Shown here: piece after piece, positions 7,601 to 16,902 of the stretch
Layout: each line of letters starts with the position of its first letter
Numbering within the stretch: the first letter of the stretch is position 1
Origin: CAVQCJ01 sp963849365
Lineage (GTDB): Bacteria > Actinomycetota > Actinomycetes > Prado026
DNA length: 64,000 nucleotides
Assembly (NCBI GenBank): GCA_963849365.1
Contig: CAWKHA010000001.1
Location: 992,001-1,056,000, forward strand
Direction: 5' to 3'
Position numbers and translations under genes: made by a program
The notes under the pieces: model-generated
Database searches by the model: none
Told to the model about the DNA's origin: nothing
The model's input: the letters and a program-made list of their open reading frames with translations, nothing else

Positions 7601-8623
7601 ATGTCTTCGCCGGGTGCCCGTCGACCACCCACACTGGAAGAGGTCGCCCGGCACGCCGGCGTCGGCCGCGGCACCGCGTCTCGCGTCGTCAACGGCGCCA
7701 GCCAGGTGAGCGACGCGACGAGGGCGAAGGTGCAGCGGGCCGTCGACGAGCTCGGGTACGTGCCGAACCGGGCGGCGCGTGCGCTCGTCACCCGCCGGAC
7801 CGAGTCGGTGGCGCTGGTGGTGTCCGAGTCCGACGAGCGGTTCTTCGCCGAGCCGTTCTTCGCCGCCATCGTCCGAGGCGTCAGCTCCGGGCTCGCGGGC
7901 ACCCGGTTCCGGCTGCTGCTGTCCATCCAGCAGAGCCCGCAGGACCGCCACCGGATCGAGAGCTTCCTCACCCCGCACCATGTCGACGGAGTGCTGCTGC
8001 TCTCCCTGCACGGCGACGACCCGTTGCCGCAGATGCTCGAGGAGCGCGGGCTGCCGACGGTCCTGGGCGGGCGGCCGGCGGGCACCGAGCCCCGGTGCTA
8101 CGTCGACGTGGACAACGAGGGTGGAGCCGTGCTCGCCGTGCAGCACCTGCTCTCCGGCGGGCGCCGGCACGTGGCGACCGTGGCGGGTCCGCAGGACATG
8201 TCGGCCGGTGTGGGCCGGCTGGCCGGATACCGGCGTGCGCTCGCCGCGGCCGGCGCAGACTCGGACGAGTCGCTGGTCGCCTTCGGGGACTTCGGGGAGG
8301 ACAGCGGGGCCGCCGCCGCGGCGGTCCTGCTGGAGCGCCGTCCGGACCTGGACGCCGTGTTCGCCGCCTCCGACCCGATGGCGCTCGGCGTGCTGCGGAC
8401 CCTGGCCGCGGGAGGACGCAAGGTCCCCGACGACGTGGCCGTCGTGGGGTTCGACGACTCCCCCAGCGCCCGGCACTCGGCACCGCCGCTGACGACGGTG
8501 CACCAGCCGGTCGAGGCGATGGGCCGGGAGATGGTCCGGCTGCTGACCGCGCGCATGGCCGGCGAACACGTCGAGCAGCGCGTCATCCTCGACCCGCACC
8601 TGGTGGTGCGGGCCTCCGGCTAG
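7601..8623 (+). CDS. cebR: LacI family repressor, CebR-like
   Basis: The 340-residue regulator begins with a LacI helix-turn-helix (PTLEEVARHAGVGRGTASRV, then a hinge helix RAARALVTRRT). The periplasmic-binding-protein-like sensor domain runs from about residue 65 to the end, including DGVLLLSLHG and VAVVGFDDSPSARHSAPPLT. The recognition-helix context and the two upstream TGGGAGCGCTCCCA-like boxes indicate a CebR/CelR-type cellobiose-responsive repressor of the GH1 gene. It is probably co-transcribed with that gene, so it would be autoregulated. The effector is inferred from the operator, not from the ligand pocket. Its TAG stop overlaps the stop codon of the convergent small gene on the other strand. 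Confidence 0.9.
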   Translation: MSSPGARRPPTLEEVARHAGVGRGTASRVVNGASQVSDATRAKVQRAVDELGYVPNRAARALVTRRTESVALVVSESDERFFAEPFFAAIVRGVSSGLAGTRFRLLLSIQQSPQDRHRIESFLTPHHVDGVLLLSLHGDDPLPQMLEERGLPTVLGGRPAGTEPRCYVDVDNEGGAVLAVQHLLSGGRRHVATVAGPQDMSAGVGRLAGYRRALAAAGADSDESLVAFGDFGEDSGAAAAAVLLERRPDLDAVFAASDPMALGVLRTLAAGGRKVPDDVAVVGFDDSPSARHSAPPLTTVHQPVEAMGREMVRLLTARMAGEHVEQRVILDPHLVVRASG

Positions 8624-8844
8624 GACGCGTCAGCGACGGGAACCGGCTCCAGCCCCAGCGACAGCCCGGTGCCGTCGGCGTCGACATCCAGCGGCTCGGC
8701 GAGGAGCGCGAGCAGCCTGGCCTCCACCGCCATGGCCTCGGGCGTGCCGGCCATGGCGAACGCCAGCTCGACTCCGGTCACCGGCTCGCCGGCGAGCCGG
8801 ACGACGCGCCAGGTCCCGACCAGCCGATCCGCTGCGAGCTTCAC
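8620..8844 (-). CDS. Small hypothetical protein
   Basis: A 74-residue acidic and hydrophobic product starting with GTG 8844 (KLAADRLVGTWRVVRLAG, then an Ala/Leu-rich stretch and a short acidic beta-like tail). I do not recognise a family. Support for coding: GC-rich third positions in this frame, a position that exactly fills the gap between two real genes, and a stop codon sharing the CTAG of the lacI stop. It has no signal peptide or TM segment. It may be co-transcribed with the secreted LamG-like gene upstream (9-bp gap). Confidence 0.5.
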   Translation of the reverse strand: MKLAADRLVGTWRVVRLAGEPVTGVELAFAMAGTPEAMAVEARLLALLAEPLDVDADGTGLSLGLEPVPVADAS

Positions 8845-8853
8845 GCGCGCAGG

Positions 8854-9489
8854 CTACCCACCCAGCCACTTCGACAGCGCGCTGATCTCGCCGTACAGCG
8901 AGTCCGAGCTGGGGACCGCGCTGCGCCCGCCGAGGTCGATCACCGATCCGGGTGTGCTGCCGATGACCCGCGAGCTGCGTGCGGTCGGGCCGACGATGCC
9001 GTCGACCGTCACGAAGACGCCGGTGCGTCCGCCCGCGTCCGGGAGCTTCGTGCAGGTGACGGTGTGCCAGCCCCCGTCGGCGATGTCGATCGCCGGTCCG
9101 GTGGCCAGGACCGAACCGCCGCCCAGTCCGGCGACGCGGCACTGACCGCGGTGGTCCGACGGCGCAGCACCCTTGCGGATCTGCAGCTTGACCTGCACCC
9201 GGTCGCCGTACCGGCCCTGTTGCACGATGTTGGGACTGTCCTGCACCGCCCTGGTGTCGACCCAGCTGGTGCGCACCATGACCGAGATCGTGGAACGGTC
9301 CGACGCCAGCGAGCCGAGGCTCCCGGCCAAGGTGTGGTAGCCGGTCAGTGGCGGGTCCCAGAACCACGCGAAGATCAGCTGTTTCGCCTGTGCTGTCTGT
9401 GCCGACGCGTGCGCGCTGAGCGACGCGAGGGCGACCAGTGGTGCCAGAGCGACCACTGCGAAACGAGGATGCACCAGTCGTCGGACCAT
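8854..9489 (-). CDS. Secreted LamG/concanavalin-like domain protein
   Basis: 211 residues with a Sec signal peptide (two Arg, then AVVALAPLVALASLSAHASA, cleavage near residue 30). The mature part shows a beta-sandwich pattern of LamG-type domains: TISVMVRTSWVD, DRVQVKLQIRKGA, GGWHTVTCTKLPD with the conserved GxWHxV strand, RTGVFVTVDG, and a closing YGEISALSKW. There are two cysteines, one in RGQCRV and one in VTCTK, likely a disulfide. These domains bind carbohydrates or surface proteins; no catalytic residues are evident. It is divergent from the frameshifted beta-propeller gene and may share a promoter region with it. Confidence 0.75.
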   Translation of the reverse strand: MVRRLVHPRFAVVALAPLVALASLSAHASAQTAQAKQLIFAWFWDPPLTGYHTLAGSLGSLASDRSTISVMVRTSWVDTRAVQDSPNIVQQGRYGDRVQVKLQIRKGAAPSDHRGQCRVAGLGGGSVLATGPAIDIADGGWHTVTCTKLPDAGGRTGVFVTVDGIVGPTARSSRVIGSTPGSVIDLGGRSAVPSSDSLYGEISALSKWLGG

Positions 9490-9562
9490 GACGCGTCACC
9501 TACCAGGGCCCCGCCGGCGCGAACCTACAGCACACGACGGCGGACGCCTAGGCTGCCGGAGC

Positions 9563-11553
9563 ATGAGCCGGACGCGACCTTCCCGCGCCGGGGTCGTCCT
9601 CGTCGCCGCGTCGTCGCTGGCCGCGGCGTTCGTCGCGCCGACGGCTCTCGCCGGCAGCGCGCAGCCGACGCTGGTCTCCGCCGTCCCGTCGGCGGCGACG
9701 CCGAACATCCAGGACGGCGCGGTGTACGCGATCACCCAGTCGGCGGCCGGATCCTGGCCGGTGGAACGTTCACGAAGGCCGCGTCCGCCGGCAGCACCAC
9801 GGTCGTGAACCGCAGCCGGCTGCTGTCGTTCGCCCCGGCGACCGGCGTGCTCGACGGCGCGTTCGCCCCCACCCTTGACGGCGAGGTGCAGGGCATCGAG
9901 CCCGGACCCACGGCCGGAACGGTCTACGTGATGGGTGGGTTCAAGACGGTCAACGGTGCAGCCGCCCGGGGGATCGCTCTCCTGTCGCTGGCGAACGGTT
10001 CCCTCGTGAGCACGTTCAAGCCGGCGGCCATCGACGGTGAGGTGTGGGACGGCCGCCTCGTCGGCACGCACCTGCTCCTGGCCGGCACGTTCGCGCACGT
10101 CGGGGGCGTCGCGCACTCCGGGGTCGGCGCGCTGAACCCGACGACCGGTGCGCTCGACCCGTACGTGTCGGTGCAGCTGACGGGGCACCACAACTTCACC
10201 GGCGGCAGCGGCGCGAACGGCGGCGTCGGAGCGCATCGCATCGCGGTCAGCCCGAACGGGGCCCGGGCCGTGCTGGTCGGCAACTTCAAGCTGGCCGGCG
10301 GGGTGGTGCACGACCAGGTCGTGCAGCTGTCCCTGGGTACCTCCGCCGCGACGGTGGTGACCGGGTGGAACACCGCGGCGTTCACCGCCGCCTGCCTGTC
10401 CGGCGCTTACGACAGCTACGTGCGCGACGTGGACTACTCCCCCGACGGCTCGTACTTCGCGATCGTCGCCACCGGCGGCAGCGGGACCAACACCGACGGG
10501 ACCAAGGCGTTGTGCGACACGGCCTCGCGCTGGTCGTCCGCCGGCGCGGGCACGAACGTCCGCCCGACCTGGGTCGACTACACCGGTCGGGACACGCTGC
10601 TGTCGGTCGCGGTCACCGGAACCGCCGTCTACGTGGGCGGGCACCAGCGCTGGCTCAACAACTCGCACGCCAACGACACCGCCGGGCCCGGGGCGGTGCC
10701 GCGACCGGGGATCGCCGCGCTCGACCCGACCAATGGCCTGCGGCTGTCGTGGAACCCCGGCCGCAACCCGCGCGGCGCCGGCGCGTACGCGCTGCTCGCG
10801 ACTTCCACCGGCCTGTACGTCGGCTCGGACACGACGTTTATCGGCAACCGGAAGTACGCGCGGTGGCGGATCGCGTTCTTCCCGCTGGCCGGCGGCCGGG
10901 CCGTGCCCGCCACGTCGACGGGGACGCTGCCCGGGAAGGTGTTCGTGGTCGGTCCGCGCACCGGTGCGACGTCGTTCGCGAACTCGGTCAGCAGCCGCAC
11001 GTTCACCGGGACGGCGGCGGGCGCGCCGGTCGCGGTGGTCGACTCGAGCGGCACGCCGTGGTCGTCGGCGCGCGGGGCGTTCCAGGTCGGGCACCAGCTC
11101 TTCTTCGGCAGGTCGGACGGCAAGCTCTACACCCGCACCTTCGACGGGACGGCGTTCGGTCCCGCCTCGCCGGTCGACCCCTACGCCGACCCGGCGTGGA
11201 GCACGGTCCAGACCGGGTCCGGGCAGACGTACCGCGGCCTGGCGCCGGGGCTGTACGGCACCACGATGACCAAGCTCACCGGGACGGTGTGGTCCGGCGG
11301 GCGGGTGTACTACAGCCAGAACGGGCAGGCCCGGCTGCGGTCGCGCTGGTTCACCCCGGACAGCGGCATCACCGGCTCGGACGAAGTCGTCGCCGCCGGC
11401 AGCGTGGACTTCTCGAACATGGCCGGGATGCTGCTGAGCGGCTCGACGCTGTACTGGGTCGACGCGAACACCGGCTCGCTGCGCCCGCGGGCTGTTCCTG
11501 GTGCCCTGAGGTACTTGGTCCGCACTTTCGATTCGAAAGCGCAGATGGCTTGA
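9563..11553 (+). pseudogene. Secreted beta-propeller repeat protein with a frameshift near 9745
   Basis: The start (ATG 9563) encodes a clear signal peptide (RAGVVLVAASSLAAAFVAPTALA). The frame then leaves the protein after YAITQS at 9741-9750; adding one base there (GG to GGG) restores GGRILAGGTFTKAAS and about 600 residues of continuous product ending at 11553. The restored part has repeated YVGG/LAGTF-type blades (ILAGGTFT, VYVMGGFKTVNGAA, LLLAGTFAHVGG, VLVGNFKLAGG, VYVGGHQRWLN, LYVGSDT), as in extracellular delta-60/propeller proteins. Only the frame containing these repeats is coding. It could be a real pseudogene or a homopolymer sequencing error; a second shift close to the C-terminus (around 11490) cannot be excluded. 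Confidence 0.75.
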
Positions 11554-11584
11554 CAGGTTGCGGATCAGACGCCAGGGTCCGGGC

Positions 11585-12964
11585 ATGACCCACATCGACC
11601 GGCCCCTGCTGCACGCTCTCATCGAGCGCGAGCGTGTGTCCTACGCCGCCGCGCACCCCCGTTCGCGCGAGCTGTTCGACGCGGCCGGCCACCTCTTCGG
11701 GCGAGTCCCGATGACGTGGATGGCCAAGTGGAGCGGCGGCTTCCCGGTCTACCTGGACACCGCCACCGGGAACCGCATCACCGATGTCGACGGGCACGAG
11801 TACGTCGACTTCGCGCTCGGCGACACCGGCGCGATGGCCGGCCACAGTCCCAAGGCGACCGTGCAGGCCGTGGTCGAACGGATGGCCGAGCAGGGTGGGA
11901 TCACCACCATGCTGCCCACCGCGGACGCCGAGTGGGTCGGCGCCGAGCTCGCCCGCCGGTTCGGCCTGCCGCTGTGGTCGTTCACGCTGACGGCGACCGA
12001 CGCCAACCGGTGGGCGATCCGGCTGGCCCGGCTGGCGACCGGACGGCCGAAGATCCTCACCTTCGCGTACTGCTACCACGGCTCCGTCGACGAGGCGTTC
12101 GCCGTGCCGGGGCCGGACGGCGAGGCCGTGGAGCGTCCCGGCAACGCCGGCGCACCGGTCCCGGTCGCGATGACGTCGCGGGTGGCGGAGTTCAACGACC
12201 TCGCGGACGTGGAGCGCCAGCTCGCGCACGGCGACGTCGCGGCGATCCTCACCGAGCCCGCGCTGACGAACATCGGCATCGTGCTGCCCGAGCCCGGGTT
12301 CATGGACGGCCTGCGCGAGCTGGCCACGCGCTACGGCGCGCTGCTGATCATCGACGAGACGCACACGATCTCGGCCGGCCCGGGCGGGGCCACCCGCGAG
12401 TGGGGGCTGCAGCCGGATGTGTTCGTCATCGGCAAGAGCATCGGCGGTGGCATCCCGAGCGGTGCGTACGGCATCTCCGAGCAGCTCGCACGCGACATCG
12501 GGGCACACCCGGAGGCCGACCTCGTCGACGTCGGCGGGGTGGGCGGCACCCTGGCCGGCAATGCGCTGTCGGTCGCGGCGATGCGGGCGACGCTGGAGCA
12601 CGTGCTCACCGAGGAAGCCTTCGCCGGCATGACCGAGCTGGCGACGTCGTTCACCCGAGGCGTGCAGGACGCGATCGACGCCAACCGCCTGCACTGGTCC
12701 GTCAGCCAGCTCGGGGCGCGGTCGGAGTACCGGTTCGCATCGCCGGCGCCGCGCAACGGCTCCGAGGCCGCCGCCGCGACCGACGACGCGCTGGACGAGT
12801 ACCTGCACCTGTACCTGGTCAACCGGGGCGTCCTCATCACGCCGTTCCACAACATGGCGCTGATGAGCCCCGACACCGTGCAGGCCGACGTCGACCTGCA
12901 CACGCGGCTGTTCGCGGACGCGGTCGCCGAGCTGGTCGGCGACGCGGCCGCGCTCGAGGCCTGA
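11585..12964 (+). CDS. Class III (GSAM-like) PLP-dependent aminotransferase
   Basis: 459 residues of the aspartate-aminotransferase-fold class III family. It has a GNRITDVDGHEYVDFALGDT block, the cofactor region DETHTISAGPGG, and the PLP lysine in VFVIGKSIGGGIPSGAYG. The closest general type is glutamate-1-semialdehyde 2,1-aminomutase-like or omega-amino acid transaminases. It is unlikely to be HemL itself because the flanks are amino acid-regulatory, not tetrapyrrole genes. ATG 11585 (MTHIDRP) is preferred to an earlier ATG because it follows a GG-rich site and aligns with family N-termini. An Lrp/AsnC regulator follows 65 bp downstream and probably controls it. The substrate is unknown. Confidence 0.88.
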   Translation: MTHIDRPLLHALIERERVSYAAAHPRSRELFDAAGHLFGRVPMTWMAKWSGGFPVYLDTATGNRITDVDGHEYVDFALGDTGAMAGHSPKATVQAVVERMAEQGGITTMLPTADAEWVGAELARRFGLPLWSFTLTATDANRWAIRLARLATGRPKILTFAYCYHGSVDEAFAVPGPDGEAVERPGNAGAPVPVAMTSRVAEFNDLADVERQLAHGDVAAILTEPALTNIGIVLPEPGFMDGLRELATRYGALLIIDETHTISAGPGGATREWGLQPDVFVIGKSIGGGIPSGAYGISEQLARDIGAHPEADLVDVGGVGGTLAGNALSVAAMRATLEHVLTEEAFAGMTELATSFTRGVQDAIDANRLHWSVSQLGARSEYRFASPAPRNGSEAAAATDDALDEYLHLYLVNRGVLITPFHNMALMSPDTVQADVDLHTRLFADAVAELVGDAAALEA

Positions 12965-13029
12965 GGCGTGCTGCCAGCTGCTCGTCGACGGCGGCAACAG
13001 TGTCGCCGAGGAGCGCGGGTGAGCACGGC

Positions 13030-13542
13030 TTGAGCACCCCGTCGTCCCGTCTGGTGCTCGACTCCGTGGACCGCCAGCTGTTGCGGATGCTGCAGGCCGA
13101 CGGACGCGAGTCGTACGCGGCGATGGCCGCCGCGGTCGGGCTCTCCGCGCCGGCCGTGCGACTGCGTGTCCAGCGGCTGGCCGACGCCGGGGTCCTGCAG
13201 ATCGTGGCGGTGACCGACCCGATCGCGCTCGGCTACCCGGTGATGGCCATGGTCGCGATCACGACCAGCGGCGACGTCCGCCCCGTCGCTGACGCCGTCG
13301 GGGCGATCCGGAACGTCATCTACCTGGTGCTGACCAGTGGCGCGCAGGACCTGCTCGCCGAGCTGGTCTGCCAGTCCACCGACGAGCTGTTCGCCGTGGT
13401 GAACGAGCAGATCAGGGCGGTCCCCGGAGTGGTGGGCACCGCGGTCTCGCCGTACTTCGGCATCCACACGCACCGGTTCACCTGGGGCGTCCCCGACCCC
13501 GACGCGGAGGGGCTGTCCGCGCCGGGGTCGGGTGCCGGCTAG
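13030..13542 (+). CDS. Lrp/AsnC family transcriptional regulator
   Basis: About 170 residues. The N-terminal HTH (LDSVDRQLLRMLQADGRESY, AAVGLSAPAVRLRVQRL) is followed by a RAM/AsnC ligand-binding domain (GYPVMAMVAITTSG, YLVLTSGAQDLLAELVC, VPGVVGTAVSPYFGIHTH). No in-frame ATG exists before the HTH; the best starts are TTG 13030 with GAGGAG some 15 nt upstream, or GTG 13054. Lrp regulators sense amino acids, and the adjacent aminotransferase is the obvious target. The 3-prime end overlaps the convergent PepSY-like gene by 4 bp. Confidence 0.85.
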   Translation: MSTPSSRLVLDSVDRQLLRMLQADGRESYAAMAAAVGLSAPAVRLRVQRLADAGVLQIVAVTDPIALGYPVMAMVAITTSGDVRPVADAVGAIRNVIYLVLTSGAQDLLAELVCQSTDELFAVVNEQIRAVPGVVGTAVSPYFGIHTHRFTWGVPDPDAEGLSAPGSGAG

Positions 13543-14045
13543 GGCGAGGTCGTGGTCCGCTGAGCGGGAGCCGGATCGCCCGCGCCCATGCCGGACTCGA
13601 CCTTGGTCACGGCGAAGTCGGCATCCAGCTTCACCGTGACCAGCGTCCCGTCGGCCTTCTTCATGTGCGCCTCGTACGCCGCGTCGCCGGCGTCGGTCTC
13701 GACGCGGTACACCGTTCCGCCCGGTACGGCCTTCAGCGCCGCGGCCTCGACCGTCGCCGCATCCGCCGCGGACAGCGACTTCTCGTCGCTGCGCACGGGC
13801 GTCGAGCCGCCTCCGCCGGCAGGCGGCGACTGGCCCGAGCCTGGACCACCGCTGCCGGCCTGGCTCGGTGCGGACGGCGCGGCGGACGCTCTGGCGGACG
13901 AGCTGTTGTCCGCCGCCGACGCGCTCATCGTGCCGGCGAGGATGCCGCCGGCCAGGGTGCCCGCAGCGAGCAGCCCGCCCGCGTAGAGCATGCGTCGCCG
14001 CCGTGAGCCCGGCGGCCCGGACGGTGTCGTGGGGTTGTCGTCCAT
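13539..14045 (-). CDS. Secreted or membrane-anchored PepSY-like domain protein
   Basis: 168 residues. A basic stretch (PPGSRRRR) precedes a hydrophobic segment (MLYAGGLLAAGTLAGGILAG), giving a signal anchor. Next comes a Ser/Ala/Gly/Pro-rich linker (about residues 55-95). The C-terminal domain is KSLSAADAATVEAAALKAVP, then YRVETDAGDAAYEAHMKKAD and LVTVKLDADFAVTKVESG. That last part has the helix-strand layout of PepSY domains, which inhibit peptidases or bind cations at the cell surface. The start is ATG 14045 with GAGGAGG upstream. PepSY assignment is by pattern and moderately sure. Confidence 0.75.
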   Translation of the reverse strand: MDDNPTTPSGPPGSRRRRMLYAGGLLAAGTLAGGILAGTMSASAADNSSSARASAAPSAPSQAGSGGPGSGQSPPAGGGGSTPVRSDEKSLSAADAATVEAAALKAVPGGTVYRVETDAGDAAYEAHMKKADGTLVTVKLDADFAVTKVESGMGAGDPAPAQRTTTSP

Positions 14046-14173
14046 GACAGGTACCTCCTCCGTGAGCGGGACCACGGCTGTGACCCGCAGCCACGAACCT
14101 TCCGCCCGAACCTTGGGGGAACCTGCGCCGTCCCCACCGGTGGGCTGCGAGCCGGTGCCGTAGCGTCGGCCGC

Positions 14174-15049
14174 ATGGTCGGTGGCGGGGTGCGTCGCGCC
14201 GTGCTCCAGGCGCTGCCCGACCTGCCCGGCAGCACGGTGGTCGTGACGGGGGCGAGCTCGGGCATCGGCGCCGTCGCCGCGCGGTCGCTGGCCGGCCGGG
14301 GCGCGACCGTCGTGGCCCTCGGCCGGTCGCCCGAACGCACGGCCGCCGTGGCGACCCAGATCGGTACCGCACCGGTGGTATCCGACTTCGCCCGCCTGGA
14401 CGAGGTCCGCGCGGCGGCCGCCCAGGTGCTGACGTCGTGCGCACGCATCGACGTGCTCCTGCTCAATGCGGGCGGGATCTTCCCCCACCGGGCGCTCACG
14501 GTCGACGGGCACGAGACCACGTTCCAGGTGAACCACCTGGCCGGGTTCTGCCTCGTACAGCTCCTGATGGACCGGTTGGTGGCGTCGTCCCGGCGGCACC
14601 CGGTCCGTGTCGTCGTCACCTCCAGCGCGGCGAACCTGTGGGGCGAGGTGCGGTTGGACGACCTGGAGTGGGCGAGCCGGAGGTGGAGCTCGGTGCGCGC
14701 GTACGCGACGACCAAGCTGATGAACATCCTCTTCGCCGCAGAGCTCGGCCGGCGGACCGAGGGCACCGGGATCAGCGCCTTCGCCGTGCATCCCGGCACG
14801 GTGGCCTCGCGGTTCGGCCGTGACAGCGGCCTGCTCGTCGGGCTGGTCTACCGCACGCCGCTGCGCGGGATGCTGGCCAGCGCGGCGGATGGCGCGGTCC
14901 CGCTCGAGTTCCTGGCCTCCGTGCCGCAGGTCCCGGCGCCGAGCGGGACCTACTTCGACCGGCTGGTCCCGAACGGCCGGGCGCACCGGCAGGCGGGCGA
15001 CCCGGTGCTCGCCGCAGCCCTGTGGGAACGCTCGCTGGCGTTGTGCTGA
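14174..15049 (+). CDS. Short-chain dehydrogenase/reductase (retinol dehydrogenase-like)
   Basis: 291 residues with a classical SDR fold. The NAD(P) motif is TVVVTGASSGIGAVAARSLAGRGA (about residues 20-43), followed by NAG (LLLNAGG), a catalytic Ser in VVVTSSAANLWG and the YATTK catalytic Tyr-Lys pair. The FQVNHLAGF and VHPGTVASRF motifs are typical of the retinol-dehydrogenase/WW-oxidoreductase branch, which acts on lipophilic alcohols or aldehydes. The start at ATG 14174 gives the usual short N-terminus. It is divergent from the PepSY gene; no operon partner. Confidence 0.88.
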   Translation: MVGGGVRRAVLQALPDLPGSTVVVTGASSGIGAVAARSLAGRGATVVALGRSPERTAAVATQIGTAPVVSDFARLDEVRAAAAQVLTSCARIDVLLLNAGGIFPHRALTVDGHETTFQVNHLAGFCLVQLLMDRLVASSRRHPVRVVVTSSAANLWGEVRLDDLEWASRRWSSVRAYATTKLMNILFAAELGRRTEGTGISAFAVHPGTVASRFGRDSGLLVGLVYRTPLRGMLASAADGAVPLEFLASVPQVPAPSGTYFDRLVPNGRAHRQAGDPVLAAALWERSLALC

Positions 15050-15078
15050 CGCCAGCCGGCCGGGCGCCGGGTGGTCGG

Positions 15079-16431
15079 CTACCGCCCGCTCTGCCCGGGG
15101 GGCGCGGTAGGCCTGCCGGTCTTGGTCGCGGTCGGGGTCGGCTTCCCGGGGGGCGCGGACGGCTTACCGGACTTCGTCGGCGTGGAGCTGGGGGTCGTGT
15201 TGGGCGTGGTGCTGGGGCTGCTGCTGGGGCTGGTGCTGGGGGTCGGCTTCCCGGGTGGGGCGGTGGGCTTCCCGGACGCGCTCGGTCCCGGCGTCGCTGC
15301 GGTGGGCGACGCCGACGGCTGCTCGTCGAGGTGGGTCCGCTCGAGCCGGTCGCGGCCGGGGTCGGCTGGCCCGTCGAGGCGGCCGGTACCGGGTGGTGCC
15401 CGGTGGAGTGCCCCGGGGAGGCCGTGCTCGACGCCGTCGGTCCGGGTTCGGCGGACGGTGAAGCGATCGCCACCGGGCCCGAGACGACCACGGCGCCGGC
15501 GACGAACACGCTCGCGGTGCTCTGGGCGGCAACGGCGGCCGCGCCCTGGGACGCGGTGAGGAAGGGCGCCGCGCCGAGCCAGCTCAGCGGTCCCATGGCC
15601 CAGCGCAGGCGTGGGGTGGACACGGCGAGCATGGCGCGGACCACCCGGGGGTCGAAGTGCGTGCCCGAACAGTTCGTGAGCTCGCGCAGGGCTGCCTCGC
15701 GGCCGATCGGGCGACGGTAGGACCGGGCGGCGGTCATGACGTCGAAGGCATCGGCGACGGCGACGATCCGTGCCCCCAGGCAGATCCGGTCGCCGCTCAG
15801 GCCCAGCGGGTACCCGGTGCCGTCGTACTTCTCGTGGTGCTGGACGACCGTTGAGCACGGCGCCCGGCACGCTCAGCTTGCCGACGTCGTGCAGGAGCGC
15901 GGCCCACCGCAGGTGCTCGCGTTCGGCCAGCGGGATGTGCAGCTGCACGGCGATGAGGTCGGTGTAGACGCGCACCCGCTCGGAGTGGCCCCGGGTGCGC
16001 GCGTCGTGACCGCGCAGCGCCGACACCAGGGCGAGGATGTCGCGGGCGGCCTCCGCGTCCTTGAGGTTGACCAGGCGGTCGCCGCGCTGGGCCCGGGCCA
16101 CGATCTCCTGCAGCTTGAGCGGGTTCCCGGCGTCGCGGGCGACCGCGTAGCGCGACGGCGCCGGTCCGGAGAACTGGACGGACAGCTCCAGCAGGGCGGC
16201 CAGCGGCAGCAGCCGGGACAGTGCCCGGTGCGCACCGACGAGGACCCCGGTCGAGGCGGCCAGCACCACGGCCCACCGCAGCAGCACCGGTGCCTCCCAC
16301 AGGGCCGGGAGGCGTACGAACACCGCCGACGCCAGGCACGCGCAGGCCAGTGGCAGGACCACGTAGGCGACGCGCACCAGCAGGGCGACCCTCGGTCGTC
16401 CCGCCCAGGCACCGGACCCCCCCTCGGCCAC
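15079..16431 (-). pseudogene. HD-GYP domain protein, broken by an internal deletion and frame changes
   Basis: The frame from GTG 16431 encodes four hydrophobic segments, then HDARTRGHSERV and LRWAALLHDVGKLSVPGAVLNG (the HD part). At about 15841-15850 it jumps straight to another frame reading VQHHEKYDGTGYPLGLSGDR and GARIVAVADAFDVMTAARSY (the GYP part). In intact relatives about 35-40 residues separate these motifs, so roughly 110 bp are missing. Near 15310-15330 the frame returns to the first one, which carries a long Ser/Thr/Pro tail with repeated GKPTAPPGKPTP units. HD-GYP proteins hydrolyse cyclic di-GMP; this copy would lack part of its metal site. The C-terminal membrane segment (TASVFVAGAVVVSGPVAI) and tail resemble full-length actinomycete homologues. 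Confidence 0.8.
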
Positions 16432-16499
16432 GATCCTGATATCGGCATCGGCCGACCCACGCCTGAGCAGCTGCCCCGCTCGGTCGGGCGGTGCGGACG

Positions 16500-16790
16500 T
16501 CAGGTCGTGGGGACGCCGCCGTCGTCGTTCGGGACGGTCACGCAGTCGGCCTTGGAGTCCCCACCGTTGCCGCCACCGTTGCCGTTGTCGCCGGTGTGCG
16601 GGTTGCCACCGCTGGAGTTGTGTCCGCAGTTGCCCCAGCCCTGGTCGCCGCCGTTGGCCGGCGTCGGTGCCTCGGGCGTGGTGATCGCGCCACCGGGGCG
16701 GTTGGTGGGATCGGCCAGGGCGGTGGTGCCCGCGAGCACGGGAACCGCGAGAGCGCCGGTCAGCAGGGCGGCCGTGACGATCTTGCGCAT
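16500..16790 (-). CDS. Small secreted Gly/Asn-rich protein
   Basis: 96 residues: a Sec signal peptide (KIVTAALLTGALAVPVLAGTTALA, cleavage near residue 26) and a mature region of about 70 residues rich in Gly, Asn and Asp, with two cysteines (WGNCGHNSSGG and SKADCVTVP) that may pair. The start is ATG 16790 after GAGGAG. It precedes the HD-GYP gene on the same strand by about 70 bp. No recognised domain; function unknown. Confidence 0.7.
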   Translation of the reverse strand: MRKIVTAALLTGALAVPVLAGTTALADPTNRPGGAITTPEAPTPANGGDQGWGNCGHNSSGGNPHTGDNGNGGGNGGDSKADCVTVPNDDGGVPTT

Positions 16791-16902
16791 CGAGGTCTCC
16801 TCGGCCGGCGGGAGAGGGGGGAGCCGCCGGCACTGGAGTGATCGACGGCGCCGCGGCCGCCGCTCACGGCCGAACGAGCGTCAGCCGTGTGGGTGCGGGG
16901 GT

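Noticed and set aside
6541..11553. A single open frame of 1670 codons on the plus strand
   Set aside because: Only its last ~600 codons (from about 9750) are coding, as the continuation of the frameshifted propeller gene. The rest is an Arg/Ala/Pro-rich shadow of the GH1, LacI and secreted-protein genes.
11716..13029. Extended upstream part of the Lrp frame
   Set aside because: The region overlaps the aminotransferase in another frame and is Arg-rich; the regulator proper begins around 13030.
15120..15290. Short tandem repeats resembling a CRISPR or satellite array
   Set aside because: The repeats are coding: GKPTAPPGKPTP-like units in the Ser/Thr/Pro tail of the HD-GYP protein. There are no spacers of regular length.
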